A stretch of DNA of 57,098 bases, taken from Methylobacterium sp. J-070. Lineage in GTDB: Bacteria > Pseudomonadota > Alphaproteobacteria > Rhizobiales > Beijerinckiaceae. The DNA is taken from assembly GCF_022829385.1 (NCBI RefSeq), contig NZ_JAKSXX010000075.1, forward strand, positions 1 through 57,098. Direction: 5' to 3'. The stretch's first letter is position 1. Each line of letters opens with the position of its first letter. Below the pieces are notes generated by a model. It did no database searches. It saw only the letters and a list, made by a program, of their open reading frames with translations, and was not told where the DNA came from. This document shows positions 1 to 8,546 of this stretch, piece after piece. Position numbers and translations under genes: made by a program.

Positions 1-801
1 TGCCTGGCCGGGGACGCGGACGGGTTCGAGGAGCCGGACCCGGGCGAGCGGCGGGCGGCGTTCGGGGCGTTCCTGGCCGGCGCCGCGCGGGTGTTCGCGC
101 CGTCGGCCGACACGGCGGCGCGGATCCGGACCGTGTACCCGGACCTGCCCGTGACGGTGCGGCCCCACGCCGAGCCCGAGCGCGCCGTGCGCGACACCAC
201 CCTGCACCGCCCGGGACGCATCCGCCGCGTCGCCGTGCTGGGGGCGATCAGCATGCCCGAAGGCGGGCTCCTGCTGCAGGCCCTGGCGACGAATGCGCGC
301 AAGCGCGAACTGCCTTTGCGGTTCTCGATCGTGGGCTTCTCCGACCCGGCGCTTACCGACGGCTTGGAGCGGGCCGGGGTCACGGAGACGGGGCGTTACT
401 CGACCGACGACCCGACCCTCGATCGCGTGGCGCGGGCGGCCCTTCAGATCGCTGAGACCGGCCGCCACTGGGACGACGAGGAGATCCTCGATCTCGTCCC
501 TCATGTCTCGGCCGACCTCGTGCTTCTGCCGTCGATCTGGCCGGAGACCTACTCGTACGCCCTGACACTGGCGCTGCGCACCGGCCTGCCGGTGGCGGCC
601 TTCGACCTCGGCGCCCCGGGCGAGCGGCTCTCCGCCTGTCCGAACGGACACCTGATGCCGGCCGCGCTCGCCGCCGATCCCGCCGCCCTCAACGACCGGC
701 TGCTCGCCATTGACGTCTCAGAAACCGGCCGGCTGTCCAAGCCAATCCAGGCCGCAACGTACGATGACCTGATGGGCGACTATTACGGTTTCCCAGCCTG
801 A
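1..801 (+). CDS. Glycosyltransferase, C-terminal part (5' end outside window)
   Basis: The reading frame is open from base 1, so the true start lies upstream. The visible 266 residues match the C-terminal half of a GT4-like glycosyltransferase of the polysaccharide type. There is a Rossmann-like stretch beginning RRVAVLGAIS, then RFSIVGFSD, then the donor-site segment LLPSIWPETYSYALTLAL, then GLPVAAFDLGAPGE. The conserved Glu of the family sits in WPETYS. Between GVTETGRY and TGRHWDDEEILDLV there are about 25 residues that look like an insertion, because both flanks resemble the same family motif. Its role would be sugar transfer during assembly of an exported polysaccharide, agreeing with the export permease 90 bases downstream. 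The family is fairly sure; the donor and acceptor sugars cannot be told. Confidence 0.8.
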   Translation, partial: CLAGDADGFEEPDPGERRAAFGAFLAGAARVFAPSADTAARIRTVYPDLPVTVRPHAEPERAVRDTTLHRPGRIRRVAVLGAISMPEGGLLLQALATNARKRELPLRFSIVGFSDPALTDGLERAGVTETGRYSTDDPTLDRVARAALQIAETGRHWDDEEILDLVPHVSADLVLLPSIWPETYSYALTLALRTGLPVAAFDLGAPGERLSACPNGHLMPAALAADPAALNDRLLAIDVSETGRLSKPIQAATYDDLMGDYYGFPA

Positions 802-891
802 CCTCCGCGCCCGGCGCACCGACGGGCTGTGTCAACGCACTTTGGCCCATTTTCTCAGTGAAGCAGGCGACGAAACGCAGAGGTCAATCCC

Positions 892-1686
892 ATGGCTGCT
901 CTTCCGTCGGCCCAGACAGAAAAGAACCCGATCGAGTCGTATCTGCACGTGCTGCATGCCTTGATGCTGCGCGACATGCGCACGCGTTTCGGAGCCTCGA
1001 TGTGGGGTTACGGCGTGATCGTGCTCTGGCCCTGCGTGCACGTCTTCGCGTTGATCTCGATTTACACTTTCCAAAAATTGGCGGCCCCACTAGGGGACAA
1101 CCGAGCTCTGTTCTTCGCCAGCGGCGCGGTTCCGGTTCTCATCTTTCAGTATATCTCCCGTGAGGTCATGAAGGCTGTGATCATGAATCGGCCACTGACC
1201 TATTATCCGCAGGTCAAACTTTTCGACGTGATCTTGGCCCGCGTCCTCGTGGAGATCGTGACGGGTTTCCTCGCGTTGCTCGTCGTCGCGTCCGTCCTCG
1301 TCGTCATAGGCACCGATCCGATTCCTGCCGATCCGATTACCGCCGTGTGCGGCTACCTTGCCGCCATCGTGCTCGGAATCGGAGTCGGGACGATCAACGT
1401 CGCGATCATCGGGTTCTTTCCCGGCTGGCTGATCGGCTACGCACTGTTCAGCATCATCCTATACGTATCGAGCGGCGTCATGTTCCTTCCGAGCTACATG
1501 CCGGAGAAGATCTACTACTGGATGAAGTACAACCCTGCGATGCAGGTGGCGGAATGGGTTCGGTCCGCCTACTATCCCTATGCCGGCATTCAGGTCGACT
1601 ATCTCTACGTGATCATGTTCGGACTGACGGCGGCCAGCATCGGCTTGCTTCTGGTGAAGCACATTGTGGGCAAGATCCAGATGTGA
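892..1686 (+). CDS. ABC-2 polysaccharide export permease (KpsM-like)
   Basis: This 264-residue inner-membrane protein has the layout of KpsM/Wzm-type permeases. A cytoplasmic N-terminus carries LMLRDMRTRFGASMWGY, the amphipathic motif typical of the family, followed by about six hydrophobic segments. The segment near residue 200 ending in the YMPEKIYYWMKYNPAMQVAEWVR loop is characteristic. It should form the channel through which a glycan or glycolipid crosses the inner membrane, powered by a separate ATPase. A GAGG-like ribosome site lies 8 bases before the ATG. The expected ATPase partner is not adjacent; the only candidate is at 10029-10682, beyond a phage-type island. Expression may be linked to the upstream glycosyltransferase. 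Confidence 0.88.
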   Translation: MAALPSAQTEKNPIESYLHVLHALMLRDMRTRFGASMWGYGVIVLWPCVHVFALISIYTFQKLAAPLGDNRALFFASGAVPVLIFQYISREVMKAVIMNRPLTYYPQVKLFDVILARVLVEIVTGFLALLVVASVLVVIGTDPIPADPITAVCGYLAAIVLGIGVGTINVAIIGFFPGWLIGYALFSIILYVSSGVMFLPSYMPEKIYYWMKYNPAMQVAEWVRSAYYPYAGIQVDYLYVIMFGLTAASIGLLLVKHIVGKIQM

Positions 1687-1934
1687 CGAGGATCGGCAGT
1701 ATCCTGATCGTCCGACCGTTCCGCTCTGAGAAGGCGGCGCGGCGGCGCTCGGTTCTTGAGCGGCCGCGCCGCCATCGCGAACGTCGCGACGAAGACGGTC
1801 CTGTCGGGCCTGCCCGCAGCCGCCGAATTCAAGACGATGTTGCAGCACAGATAAAGGCCTGACGAAATCAATTTGATCGACTCCGCGCCGCCTCTGCTGC
1901 GGGACACAAACCTCCCCAGCCTCACAGCGCCCTC

Positions 1935-2276
1935 ATGACCATGAACCCTGTCCAAGCCATCGATACGAAATACATCCGCCTGATCCAGCAGCAGCAGCTC
2001 GAATTGGCGCTGATCAAGGCGGAGCGCGATGTGGCCCTGCGCGACCGGGACATTGCCCAATCGCGGTCCGAAGCGATGAACACCCTAGTCGACGCCCTGA
2101 TTGGCAGCTTGCGTCCCTTCGGCTTCGACCGCAAGCGCTTCCTGACCACGATCCGCCAGGCGGCGCGATCCCTTCCAGACCATGGCCCCGCCGCCTCCCA
2201 GCATACCGTCCTGTTCGAGGGATCGAACAGATTCCTCGGACGCAAAGCCTCATCGCTGTCGTCGCAGCACGAGTGA
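1935..2276 (+). CDS. Hypothetical protein with Gln/charged N-terminal helix
   Basis: The predicted product has 113 residues and no domain that I recognise. The N-terminal 50 residues are a run of QQQQLELALIKAERDVALRDRD-type residues that should form a long charged alpha-helix or coiled coil. The C-terminal half is basic and low in obvious structure. It lies between the export permease and an FkbM methyltransferase on the same strand, with 248 apparently empty bases before it. The ribosome site is weak. It may be a small surface-polysaccharide accessory protein or the remnant of a larger one. The frame is uninterrupted and the composition is coding-like, but the identity is unknown. Confidence 0.45.
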   Translation: MTMNPVQAIDTKYIRLIQQQQLELALIKAERDVALRDRDIAQSRSEAMNTLVDALIGSLRPFGFDRKRFLTTIRQAARSLPDHGPAASQHTVLFEGSNRFLGRKASSLSSQHE

Positions 2277-2333
2277 TACGCACTTTCGTCCGCGCGTCAG
2301 ATCAATTCCTTTCAGAGGTTGGAGCCGAGGGTC

Positions 2334-3086
2334 ATGGATGTCGAACTCCTGACGATGTTCAACGCCATCATCGGGCTCAGGGACAATCTGGATTGCGGTC
2401 CTCATATTCTCAGTTCCGAACTCGATTTTCTATCTTTCGCCACCAGGATGGCTCCGCTGTCCAACGCACAATTACTCCAGGACCTCTGGGTTCTGTATGA
2501 ACTGAATGAGAAACGGAACGGGTATTTCGTGGAGTTTGGTGCCTGCGACGGCATCAGCCTCAGCAACACCCTCCTACTGGAGAAAACATTCGGCTGGCAG
2601 GGAGCCTTAGCGGAGCCGGCTCGAGCTTGGCATGAGGCCCTGTATAAAAATCGCAACTGTTATATCAGTGACAAATGCATCTACAAGACTGACGGGATCG
2701 AAGTCCTATTCAACGAGGTCGATATCGGTGAGTTATCCGGCATGAAGGACCTCGTTGAAAACGATTTCCACTCGCATTTTCGGCAGGAAGGTCGGCAATA
2801 TGGCGTTGAAACGATTTCTTTAAGCCGTTTTCTCTCGGAGGCGCGAGCGCCTAAGCGAATCGATTACATGAGCATCGATGTTGAGGGCGGTGAGTTCGAT
2901 GTGCTGCAGAGCTTCGATTTCACGAGCTACGACGTTGCCTTGATCAGTGTCGAGCACAATTTCTCAAGAACCCGCGAGCAGATCTACGAACGTCTGGTCG
3001 GCCTTGGCTATCGACCGCGGTTCCGGCAATTCTCCCTATTCGACGATTGGTACGTGCGCCCCGATCTAGTCGTCGCGCAACCTTGA
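2334..3086 (+). CDS. FkbM-family SAM-dependent methyltransferase
   Basis: The 250-residue product carries the FkbM methyltransferase fold. The SAM-binding motif I is GYFVEFGACDGISLSNT near residue 65. Next come ALAEPARAWHEALYKNR and later IDYMSIDVEGGEFDVLQSF, the typical DVEG motif, and a terminal LVEH-like ISVEHNFSR strand. Such enzymes O-methylate sugars or other small acceptors and are common in polysaccharide clusters. I prefer the ATG at 2334, which has GAGG five bases upstream, over a TTG fifteen bases earlier. The DNA here is visibly more AT-rich than its neighbours, which suggests acquisition from elsewhere. The next gene starts 12 bases after the stop. The acceptor cannot be told. 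Confidence 0.85.
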   Translation: MDVELLTMFNAIIGLRDNLDCGPHILSSELDFLSFATRMAPLSNAQLLQDLWVLYELNEKRNGYFVEFGACDGISLSNTLLLEKTFGWQGALAEPARAWHEALYKNRNCYISDKCIYKTDGIEVLFNEVDIGELSGMKDLVENDFHSHFRQEGRQYGVETISLSRFLSEARAPKRIDYMSIDVEGGEFDVLQSFDFTSYDVALISVEHNFSRTREQIYERLVGLGYRPRFRQFSLFDDWYVRPDLVVAQP

Positions 3087-3098
3087 TCGGAGTGCCTC

Positions 3099-3419
3099 GT
3101 GTCCGCACTTGCCGCCCTCGAAATTCTCGACTCGACGTTCGATCTGTTTAAGCAGATGGGCAGCGGCATCGCTCTTAGCCTGCAATGGCTTGAGATTTCC
3201 AGGCGGCTCCAGCTGGTTCGCGCTGAGGCCATCTGGTCGTCCGATCTGGCGTTCGTCGCAACGAAGCTGAAGGCCCATGCGGCCTATTACGTGATGAGTT
3301 ACCGGCCCGATCTCGGTTCCGAACGCATCAGGAAAATGAACGAGGCCAAGCTCGAAAATGTCGTCGCGCAATATTCCATCCTCCGCGCGCATCTCGAACA
3401 ACAATTGGCTGATACTTGA
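3099..3419 (+). CDS. Hypothetical helical protein coupled to FkbM gene
   Basis: This 106-residue product starts at GTG, twelve bases after the methyltransferase stop, with CGGAG seven bases upstream, so the two are very probably co-translated. It has no recognisable domain, signal peptide or membrane span. It looks mostly alpha-helical: SALAALEILDSTFDLFKQM, a middle LQLVRAEAIWSSDLAFVATKL, and an N-AKLENVVAQYSILRAHLEQQL coiled-coil-like C-terminus. It might act as a small partner of the methyltransferase, but that is inference from gene spacing alone. Its end faces the convergent terminase gene, so it marks the last plus-strand gene before the phage-type block. Confidence 0.5.
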   Translation: MSALAALEILDSTFDLFKQMGSGIALSLQWLEISRRLQLVRAEAIWSSDLAFVATKLKAHAAYYVMSYRPDLGSERIRKMNEAKLENVVAQYSILRAHLEQQLADT

Positions 3420-3733
3420 CTGTGGATCTGCTCTGAATCGGGATCCGAGCTAAAACGGTATTAACGCTTTGATATTGCTCACGCAAATGAAAAAATGGCG
3501 GAGTACCGATTGGTATCTCAGGCGACCATCAAATTTACTCGTATGAGCAAGGCATTACATAGATTTTTGACGCGGGTTAGGCTTAAACGCCGATACACAG
3601 CACCGTTCGATACGCCGCTTGCATACCGCTGAACCGACCTCCCGGTCAGCGACGTTCCTGAGTTCGGCGCTATTACATCCGCACGCACCCGATTTCCTCT
3701 GGTCAATCGATCCGCGAACGGAGACACCGATGT
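3420..3733. other. Gene-free AT-richer gap at left edge of phage block
   Basis: These 314 bases lie between two convergent genes. I see no coding frame with family support, no tRNA and no clear terminator. The base composition is more AT-rich than the surroundings from 3440 to 3560. It probably contains the left boundary of the phage-derived block. Confidence 0.5.
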
Positions 3734-5365
3734 TCAGAGGCGACTGCGCACCGAGCGACGGATCGTCTGACCATTCCGCTCGTCTGGCCCACCCTGCGCT
3801 GGGATCGACGTCGATGCTGGGACGTGGAAGACACGACCCCCATTTGCACCACGCTCCTCCACATACCCGGCGAACGGGACGGCCGGTTCGACCTCTGCGA
3901 GTACCGCATCGACGGCCCCACGGCTTGTGGTCGGCCTTCGTATACTCTCCCGGCTGCGCCGGACCGGCGGACGTGCCCGCCGAAGCCAATCCGTGAGGTA
4001 GTGCAACGCGTAGCTTGTGGCATCGACCTGGTCATCGTGGCGGCCATTCGGGAAGGCTAGCAGTTCGGCTTCGTAGACGCCGAGCCACGACGCCTCCTTG
4101 GGAAGGTACACCCGTCCCTCCTCGAAGCGCGCCGACTGCGCCTCACAGCGCGCCACCTTGTCGAGGCGCGCGGGCAACAGAACTGGGCGTAGGGTGCTTG
4201 TGCGACGCAGATCCTGCAGCAGCGCGTAGCCGAGCGCCGTCTTTTCGATCAACGTGACGTCCGCGTTCCAGCGCTCCCTCAGCTCCAGCACGGCGCGCCG
4301 CAGCTGAGGGAACTCGAGACGCTGGCGGACCGCATCAAGCAGGTAGAAATCCTGATCGTAAACGCCCCAAACCAGCCCGACCGACCAATCGCTGGTCTCC
4401 CCGAGCGTCGAAGCGGTATCCCAGGCGATGATGATCCGGTCGAGCGACGCCGGTTGCTCACGATAAAACCTCAGCCACTCGCGCCGGATGAGATTGCCGC
4501 CCGCCGGCGTCGGCGCCTGCTGGTATTGTGCCTCGAAAGTGCGCGAGCCGAGCTCACGGCGCAGACCCTCGAGCAGATCGCATGGCTCGCGGTCGGGCTG
4601 GAGGGCATCGCCGCAGCGGCGCCGGTGTATGTGGCCCGGACGGTCGCTGAGCTGAAACTCGCCGTCCTCGATTGCGATCGCCGGCAAGTGGACGAGCTGC
4701 CAATCCTCTCGGGCTCGCTCGAGCAAGTGGCCGCATAGATCTGCCTCATGCAGACGCTGCATGACGAGTACGATCGCACCGCGACGTTTGTCGTTCAGAC
4801 GCGAAACCAGCGTACCCTCATAGTACTCGATCGCCCGGCGCCGATCGGCCTCTGAGGTGGAGCTGGAGGCTTTCATCGGATCGTCGAGGATGATGACGTC
4901 GGCTCCGCGTCCGGTCAGTGCACCCCCGAGGCCGAAGGCCAAGCGCCCGCCCTTGAGCGTGGTCACGAGCTCGACGTCGCGCTGGCGGCGTGCGACGAGC
5001 TCGCAAACTGGAAACAGCTCCCGAAACCAGTCGCTCTCCATGATGTTACGCGTATCGATCGCGTGTTTGCGTGCCAGATCAGCGGCATAAGAGGCGCACA
5101 GGATGCGTTTGGTTGGATCGCGGCCCAGAAGCCAAGCCGTGAAGGCGACCGAGACGGTGATCGACTTCATCGAGCGCGGCGGCACGTTGATGATCAAGCG
5201 GCGCACTTCGCCGCCGGCGACCCGCCCTAGCTGCCACGCGAGATGGTCAAGGTGCCAGCTGTGACAATACGGTGTCCCGGGCTCGAGGGCATGGAAAGCC
5301 TTCTGAGCGAAGGCGGCGAGGCTTTGGCGGAGGAGGGCGCGCAGGAGGCGCTGGCGGTCAATCAC
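3734..5365 (-). CDS. terL: Phage terminase large subunit (packaging ATPase/nuclease)
   Basis: The protein of about 540 residues has both halves of a TerL. The ATPase has a Walker A-like NVPPRSMKS (about residues 60-68) and Walker B VIILDDPMK (about 157-165), followed by the EGTLVSRLNDKRRGAIVLVMQRLHE coupling region. The nuclease has RIIIAWDTAS with the first metal-binding Asp near 315, LIEKTALGYAL, and the final acidic GRHDDQVDA. All key residues appear intact. TerL cuts and pumps DNA into phage or transfer-agent heads. I prefer the GTG at 5365 because AGGAGG lies exactly six bases before it; the ATG at 5371 abuts that site. It overlaps the end of the DUF5681 gene. No small terminase, portal or capsid gene follows. 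Confidence 0.9.
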   Translation of the reverse strand: MIDRQRLLRALLRQSLAAFAQKAFHALEPGTPYCHSWHLDHLAWQLGRVAGGEVRRLIINVPPRSMKSITVSVAFTAWLLGRDPTKRILCASYAADLARKHAIDTRNIMESDWFRELFPVCELVARRQRDVELVTTLKGGRLAFGLGGALTGRGADVIILDDPMKASSSTSEADRRRAIEYYEGTLVSRLNDKRRGAIVLVMQRLHEADLCGHLLERAREDWQLVHLPAIAIEDGEFQLSDRPGHIHRRRCGDALQPDREPCDLLEGLRRELGSRTFEAQYQQAPTPAGGNLIRREWLRFYREQPASLDRIIIAWDTASTLGETSDWSVGLVWGVYDQDFYLLDAVRQRLEFPQLRRAVLELRERWNADVTLIEKTALGYALLQDLRRTSTLRPVLLPARLDKVARCEAQSARFEEGRVYLPKEASWLGVYEAELLAFPNGRHDDQVDATSYALHYLTDWLRRARPPVRRSRESIRRPTTSRGAVDAVLAEVEPAVPFAGYVEERGANGGRVFHVPASTSIPAQGGPDERNGQTIRRSVRSRL

Positions 5366-5846
5366 GGCCATCCTCCTCGCCACCATCATCGGGCCGGCCC
5401 GGACCAATATCCTCGGCGTCGAGTACGTCGGAGCAATGATTGCGCAGGATCGCCTCGTCTTCGGCGGTAGTCTCGTCTCTTGTCCGCTGCGCGGAATCCG
5501 CGACTGCTACGCGGAAGATGAGAGCGAAGCAGTCATTAATGGCTTTGCGATCGCCTTTGAAAGCGAGCTCTGCCTGCTTCTTCAGGAGGACGACCAGTCG
5601 AGCAACCTGACGCTCGCGGCCGCCCTCGACAATCTTCATTGTCCCATCGAGCCACTGTTCCGCGATCAGCCCGCGAAGAGTCGATTCGTTGAGGCTTCCT
5701 TTCGGTCTTCCCTTTGGATTGCCGCTTTGTCCTTTGCGAAAGCGTGTTCGCTTCGGCGGGCGTTTGTACCCGACGCGCTCCACGTCCTCTGCGGGCGGAT
5801 TCACCTCGGGAGAGCCAGCGGGCTGCTCGTCATCGTCGTGAGTCAT
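5358..5846 (-). CDS. DUF5681-domain protein upstream of terminase
   Basis: This 162-residue protein carries the short basic motif RFRKGQSGNPKGRPKGS at about residues 35-51, the hallmark of DUF5681. That family is frequent in phage and prophage modules of alphaproteobacteria, often just before the large terminase. The rest is helical and charged (LVVLLKKQAELAFKGDRKAINDCFALIF) with an acidic tail. The start ATG has GGAGG five bases upstream. Its end overlaps the terminase start, so the two are translationally coupled, and I infer it could occupy the DNA-recognition role of a small terminase. That role is not established for the family. A strong promoter-like site with operator-like palindromes lies 140-190 bases upstream. 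Confidence 0.82.
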   Translation of the reverse strand: MTHDDDEQPAGSPEVNPPAEDVERVGYKRPPKRTRFRKGQSGNPKGRPKGSLNESTLRGLIAEQWLDGTMKIVEGGRERQVARLVVLLKKQAELAFKGDRKAINDCFALIFRVAVADSAQRTRDETTAEDEAILRNHCSDVLDAEDIGPGRPDDGGEEDGRD

Positions 5847-5983
5847 TGCGACCTCCAGCGACGCAATACGCCCCCCTCACCGAGGGAGGACGAGTCTGCG
5901 CCGGAATGCCGCTCGTTCGAGCGATGACGACTGACCCGCACGATGGCGGAGCGTCTTCCCGGTTGCGTCTATTGGTTAAGAGC

Positions 5984-6036
5984 GTATCACAGCGATACAC
6001 TGGTATTACAGTGGCGAAATCTCAGAAACTTGTCAA
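5984..6036 (-). promoter_or_regulatory. Candidate promoter with two operator-like palindromes
   Basis: Reading the minus strand toward the DUF5681-terminase pair, a perfect TTGACA lies at 6036-6031. Within 20-50 bases downstream there are two neighbouring inverted repeats: CACTG/CAGTG around a 6-base loop (5998-6013) and GTATC/GATAC around a 5-base loop (5984-5998). They would cover the -10 region and the transcription start, where a repressor would sit. The surrounding DNA (5980-6160) is strikingly AT-rich. The -10 box itself is not clear. Confidence 0.45.
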
Positions 6037-6204
6037 GCATCCAAGCTTTAAAAAAGCATAATTTTCGAATTTCTTTAAGTAATTCAGCAAAATCAATCTC
6101 GGAATGACATAGAGATGCTATGGCTCAAAGCGACTTGCTCCGAACCATAGCCGCCGGGGGTGTCTTGATTGAATGCGAGCGGCGGCGTGACGCTCGTCGT
6201 ACGG

Positions 6205-7734
6205 TTACGAGCTCGGCGATCTCAGCTGTTCCCGCACCCGGGGCTTGACCGCTGCCGCTGGCTTCTTTGCCGCGGGTGCAAGTACCTGATCCGAGGTCAC
6301 ACCTGTCTGCGCATCCGCGAGGCGGCGCTCGGACAGCTGCGCCAGGGTCAGCCCGGACTCGAGATGTACCGCCTCAAGGCCCGAGACTTCCTCGAAGCGT
6401 CTGATCGCGACCTCGGCGTAGCGAGGCTCGTACTCCACCGCCCGGACGCGCCGGCCAACCCGTTGCCCGGCCAGGATCGTGGTACCGGAGCCCACGAAGG
6501 TGTCGAGGACCATCGCGTCACACCCGCTCACATCCTTTAGCGCGTCGGCCACGAGCTGGATCGGCTTGACCGTCGGATGATCGCCGAGGTCGTCCAAGCG
6601 CCCGGCGCGAAACGCGTTGGCGCCGGCATAGGTCCAGACGTTCGAGCGGTTGCGCCCGAAACGGCCCATTTGGACGTTGTCACGATGCGGCGTGTCTCCG
6701 ACCCGAAAGACCCCGATCAGCTCGTGCTGGCTGCGATACAACCCACCCTGGCCCGGGTTGGTCTTCACCCATGTGACAAGGTTGAGATGCGCGCCGTAGA
6801 CGCGCTCACCGGCCTCGATGAGGTCACGGACGTGCTTCCAGTCCATACACACGAAGTGCACCGCCCCCGGCTCTGAGACCCGAGCGGCGTTTCCGAGCGC
6901 AGTCTCCAGAAAAGCCACGAACTCGGTTCGGCTCATCTCCCCCGACGCGAACGCGAAGTCGGGGTGACAGATTTGGCCACGGCCGCCGGTCGAGCGCACG
7001 GGCACATTGTAGGGAGGATCTAAAAACGCGACCTCGGCCTTCTCGCCGGCCATGAGGCGGTCGAGGAGATCGATATCGCGCGCATCACCGATGGCGAGCC
7101 GATGCGCGCCGAGACCGAAGATATCGCCGCGCCGAAGGCAGGTTTCCGATGCTGTGAGCGGTGAATCGATCGCCTCCTCGGCCAAATCGCCCCCATCCTC
7201 GTAGTCGAGCACGAGCGCATCAATCTCGGCAACTTCGAAGCCGGAGTCGCAAACGGTGAGGCCAGCATCCTCGAAGAGCAGCGTCAATTCGGGGATCTGG
7301 CCGGCCAACGCCTTACGGTCGAGACGCGCGTCCAACCCGATGCGGTTGTCGCTGAGCAGGAAGGACCGTTTCTGGGCTTCCGACAGATTGAAGACCTGAA
7401 CGACTGGCATGCAGTCGAGGCCGAGCGCTTTGGCAGCCGCGAGGCGTCCATGGCCCGCCAGGATCATGTAGTGCTCGTCGATGATGGCCGGCGCCAACTG
7501 CCCCGCGACCTCGATGGTGCGACTGAGCTTCTTTACCTGCCGTGACGAGTGAGTCTGCACACGGTGCGGGTTCTCGACCAGAGCCGCAAGTGGGGCGCGC
7601 CCGTAACGCCCCTCCAGCCCCGACCCGAGTGGCACGCGTGGGGCGTCGTCGAGGGTGATCGCGTTGGCGTGAGATGCGGAGGATGCAAGACCTGCCGTCA
7701 TGCCGCCAGGACGGATGAGAGACTTCTTAGACAT
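6205..7734 (-). CDS. ParB-domain / DNA methyltransferase fusion (beta class)
   Basis: The 509-residue product joins two domains. Residues about 45-135 form a ParB/sulfiredoxin-like domain with ALVENPHRVQTHS and the ILAGHGRLAAAKALGL motif (G-H-G-R in place of the more usual G-E-x-R). Residues about 200-450 are an amino-methyltransferase with the catalytic DPPY at 239-242 placed before the SAM motif FVGSGTT at about 413, the order of beta-class N6/N4 enzymes. It should methylate adenine or cytosine amino groups at a specific DNA site. No restriction gene of the usual types adjoins it, so it is an orphan, as is typical for phage-carried ParB-methylases. The start ATG has GGAG ten bases upstream. 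Recognition sequence unknown. Confidence 0.9.
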   Translation of the reverse strand: MSKKSLIRPGGMTAGLASSASHANAITLDDAPRVPLGSGLEGRYGRAPLAALVENPHRVQTHSSRQVKKLSRTIEVAGQLAPAIIDEHYMILAGHGRLAAAKALGLDCMPVVQVFNLSEAQKRSFLLSDNRIGLDARLDRKALAGQIPELTLLFEDAGLTVCDSGFEVAEIDALVLDYEDGGDLAEEAIDSPLTASETCLRRGDIFGLGAHRLAIGDARDIDLLDRLMAGEKAEVAFLDPPYNVPVRSTGGRGQICHPDFAFASGEMSRTEFVAFLETALGNAARVSEPGAVHFVCMDWKHVRDLIEAGERVYGAHLNLVTWVKTNPGQGGLYRSQHELIGVFRVGDTPHRDNVQMGRFGRNRSNVWTYAGANAFRAGRLDDLGDHPTVKPIQLVADALKDVSGCDAMVLDTFVGSGTTILAGQRVGRRVRAVEYEPRYAEVAIRRFEEVSGLEAVHLESGLTLAQLSERRLADAQTGVTSDQVLAPAAKKPAAAVKPRVREQLRSPSS

Positions 7735-8153
7735 GATGGACTCCATGGCTGACCCAGCGATGGAGACCGATGTTGAGCAAGATGATCGACAGCGTGCGCA
7801 GCCATCAGCGGTCGAACGACCCACAGGACCGTTCGCGCCAAACCGATGCTGCTCAGGGCTGGGACGCCCTATGCTGCCTCATATGATATGATTGCGGGCT
7901 GCCGACTGCCTCACGGCTCATCGGTCCCGGACACCTGTCGAACCTGAGTCGGCTCCGACAAGTGCCCTTAGGAATGCCGCATTATCTCGGCTGAGGCAAG
8001 CGGGTCACAGGCGCTTAAGAAGCGCCATCCACAGAGCACACCGGCGTCGGCGTCCCCGCACTTCTCCGGAGCGGTAAAGACAGCGATCGACCGAAGAGCC
8101 CGCCCACGGAGCGTCAAACTCTCTGCCTGAGCGCTTTGCGTGGCGCGCTCGCT
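7735..8153. other. Gene-free gap inside phage block
   Basis: These 419 bases separate the methylase from the HNH gene on the same strand. I find no frame with family support, no tRNA and no strong hairpin. A short AT-rich patch (CATATGATATGATT) lies near 7876-7890 and could contain the methylase promoter. Confidence 0.4.
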
Positions 8154-8546
8154 CTACTTGCCTCGCCTATCCAGACGTTCGCCCGTGTCGCGACGAATGA
8201 CGCCACCGCCAATCAGCCGCTTGAACGGGCTAGTCTTCCCGCCCGGAAACGGGCGGCGGTGGGGATCCGCGATCCCGACGTGCCGGTCGCGGACCCGTCG
8301 CACCCGCGCAATCACGCCGACATCCACCGCCGTCTTGGCCGCATGACAGGGACGGCACAATACCTGACAGTTCTCCATCGAGGCGTCCCCGGTCAGCGCA
8401 GTCGGAACGATATGGTCGTACTGGAACCGCCCGACCTGCAGGGCGCATGGGCAGCGGCTACCGTCTAAAAGGATGCCCTCGCAGCGCCCGTCAGCGCGGG
8501 CCAGGGCGGCGCGCAGCACCGCCTTACTGAACTCCCGCCGTGCCAT
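8154..8546 (-). CDS. HNH endonuclease
   Basis: This 130-residue protein has the HNH nuclease core: two Cys pairs that bind structural zinc (RCEGILLDGSRCPC and CQVLCRPCHAAKT), the catalytic YDHIVP His pair, and the N of SMENCQ. The basic tail RHVGIADPHRRPFPGGKTSPFKR is a usual ending for phage-linked HNH proteins. In phages such proteins nick or cut DNA and often assist terminase during packaging, so its presence with TerL is meaningful. Its ATG shares bases with the stop of the upstream gene (TGATG), indicating translational coupling. A second, decayed copy of its C-terminal coding part lies at 9832-9917 on the other strand. Confidence 0.88.
   Translation of the reverse strand: MARREFSKAVLRAALARADGRCEGILLDGSRCPCALQVGRFQYDHIVPTALTGDASMENCQVLCRPCHAAKTAVDVGVIARVRRVRDRHVGIADPHRRPFPGGKTSPFKRLIGGGVIRRDTGERLDRRGK

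Noticed and set aside
7870..8060. tRNA gene as phage attachment site
   Set aside because: I looked for a tRNA fold with a T-loop in the gaps of the phage block (7735-8153, 8990-10028) and at its edges and found none.
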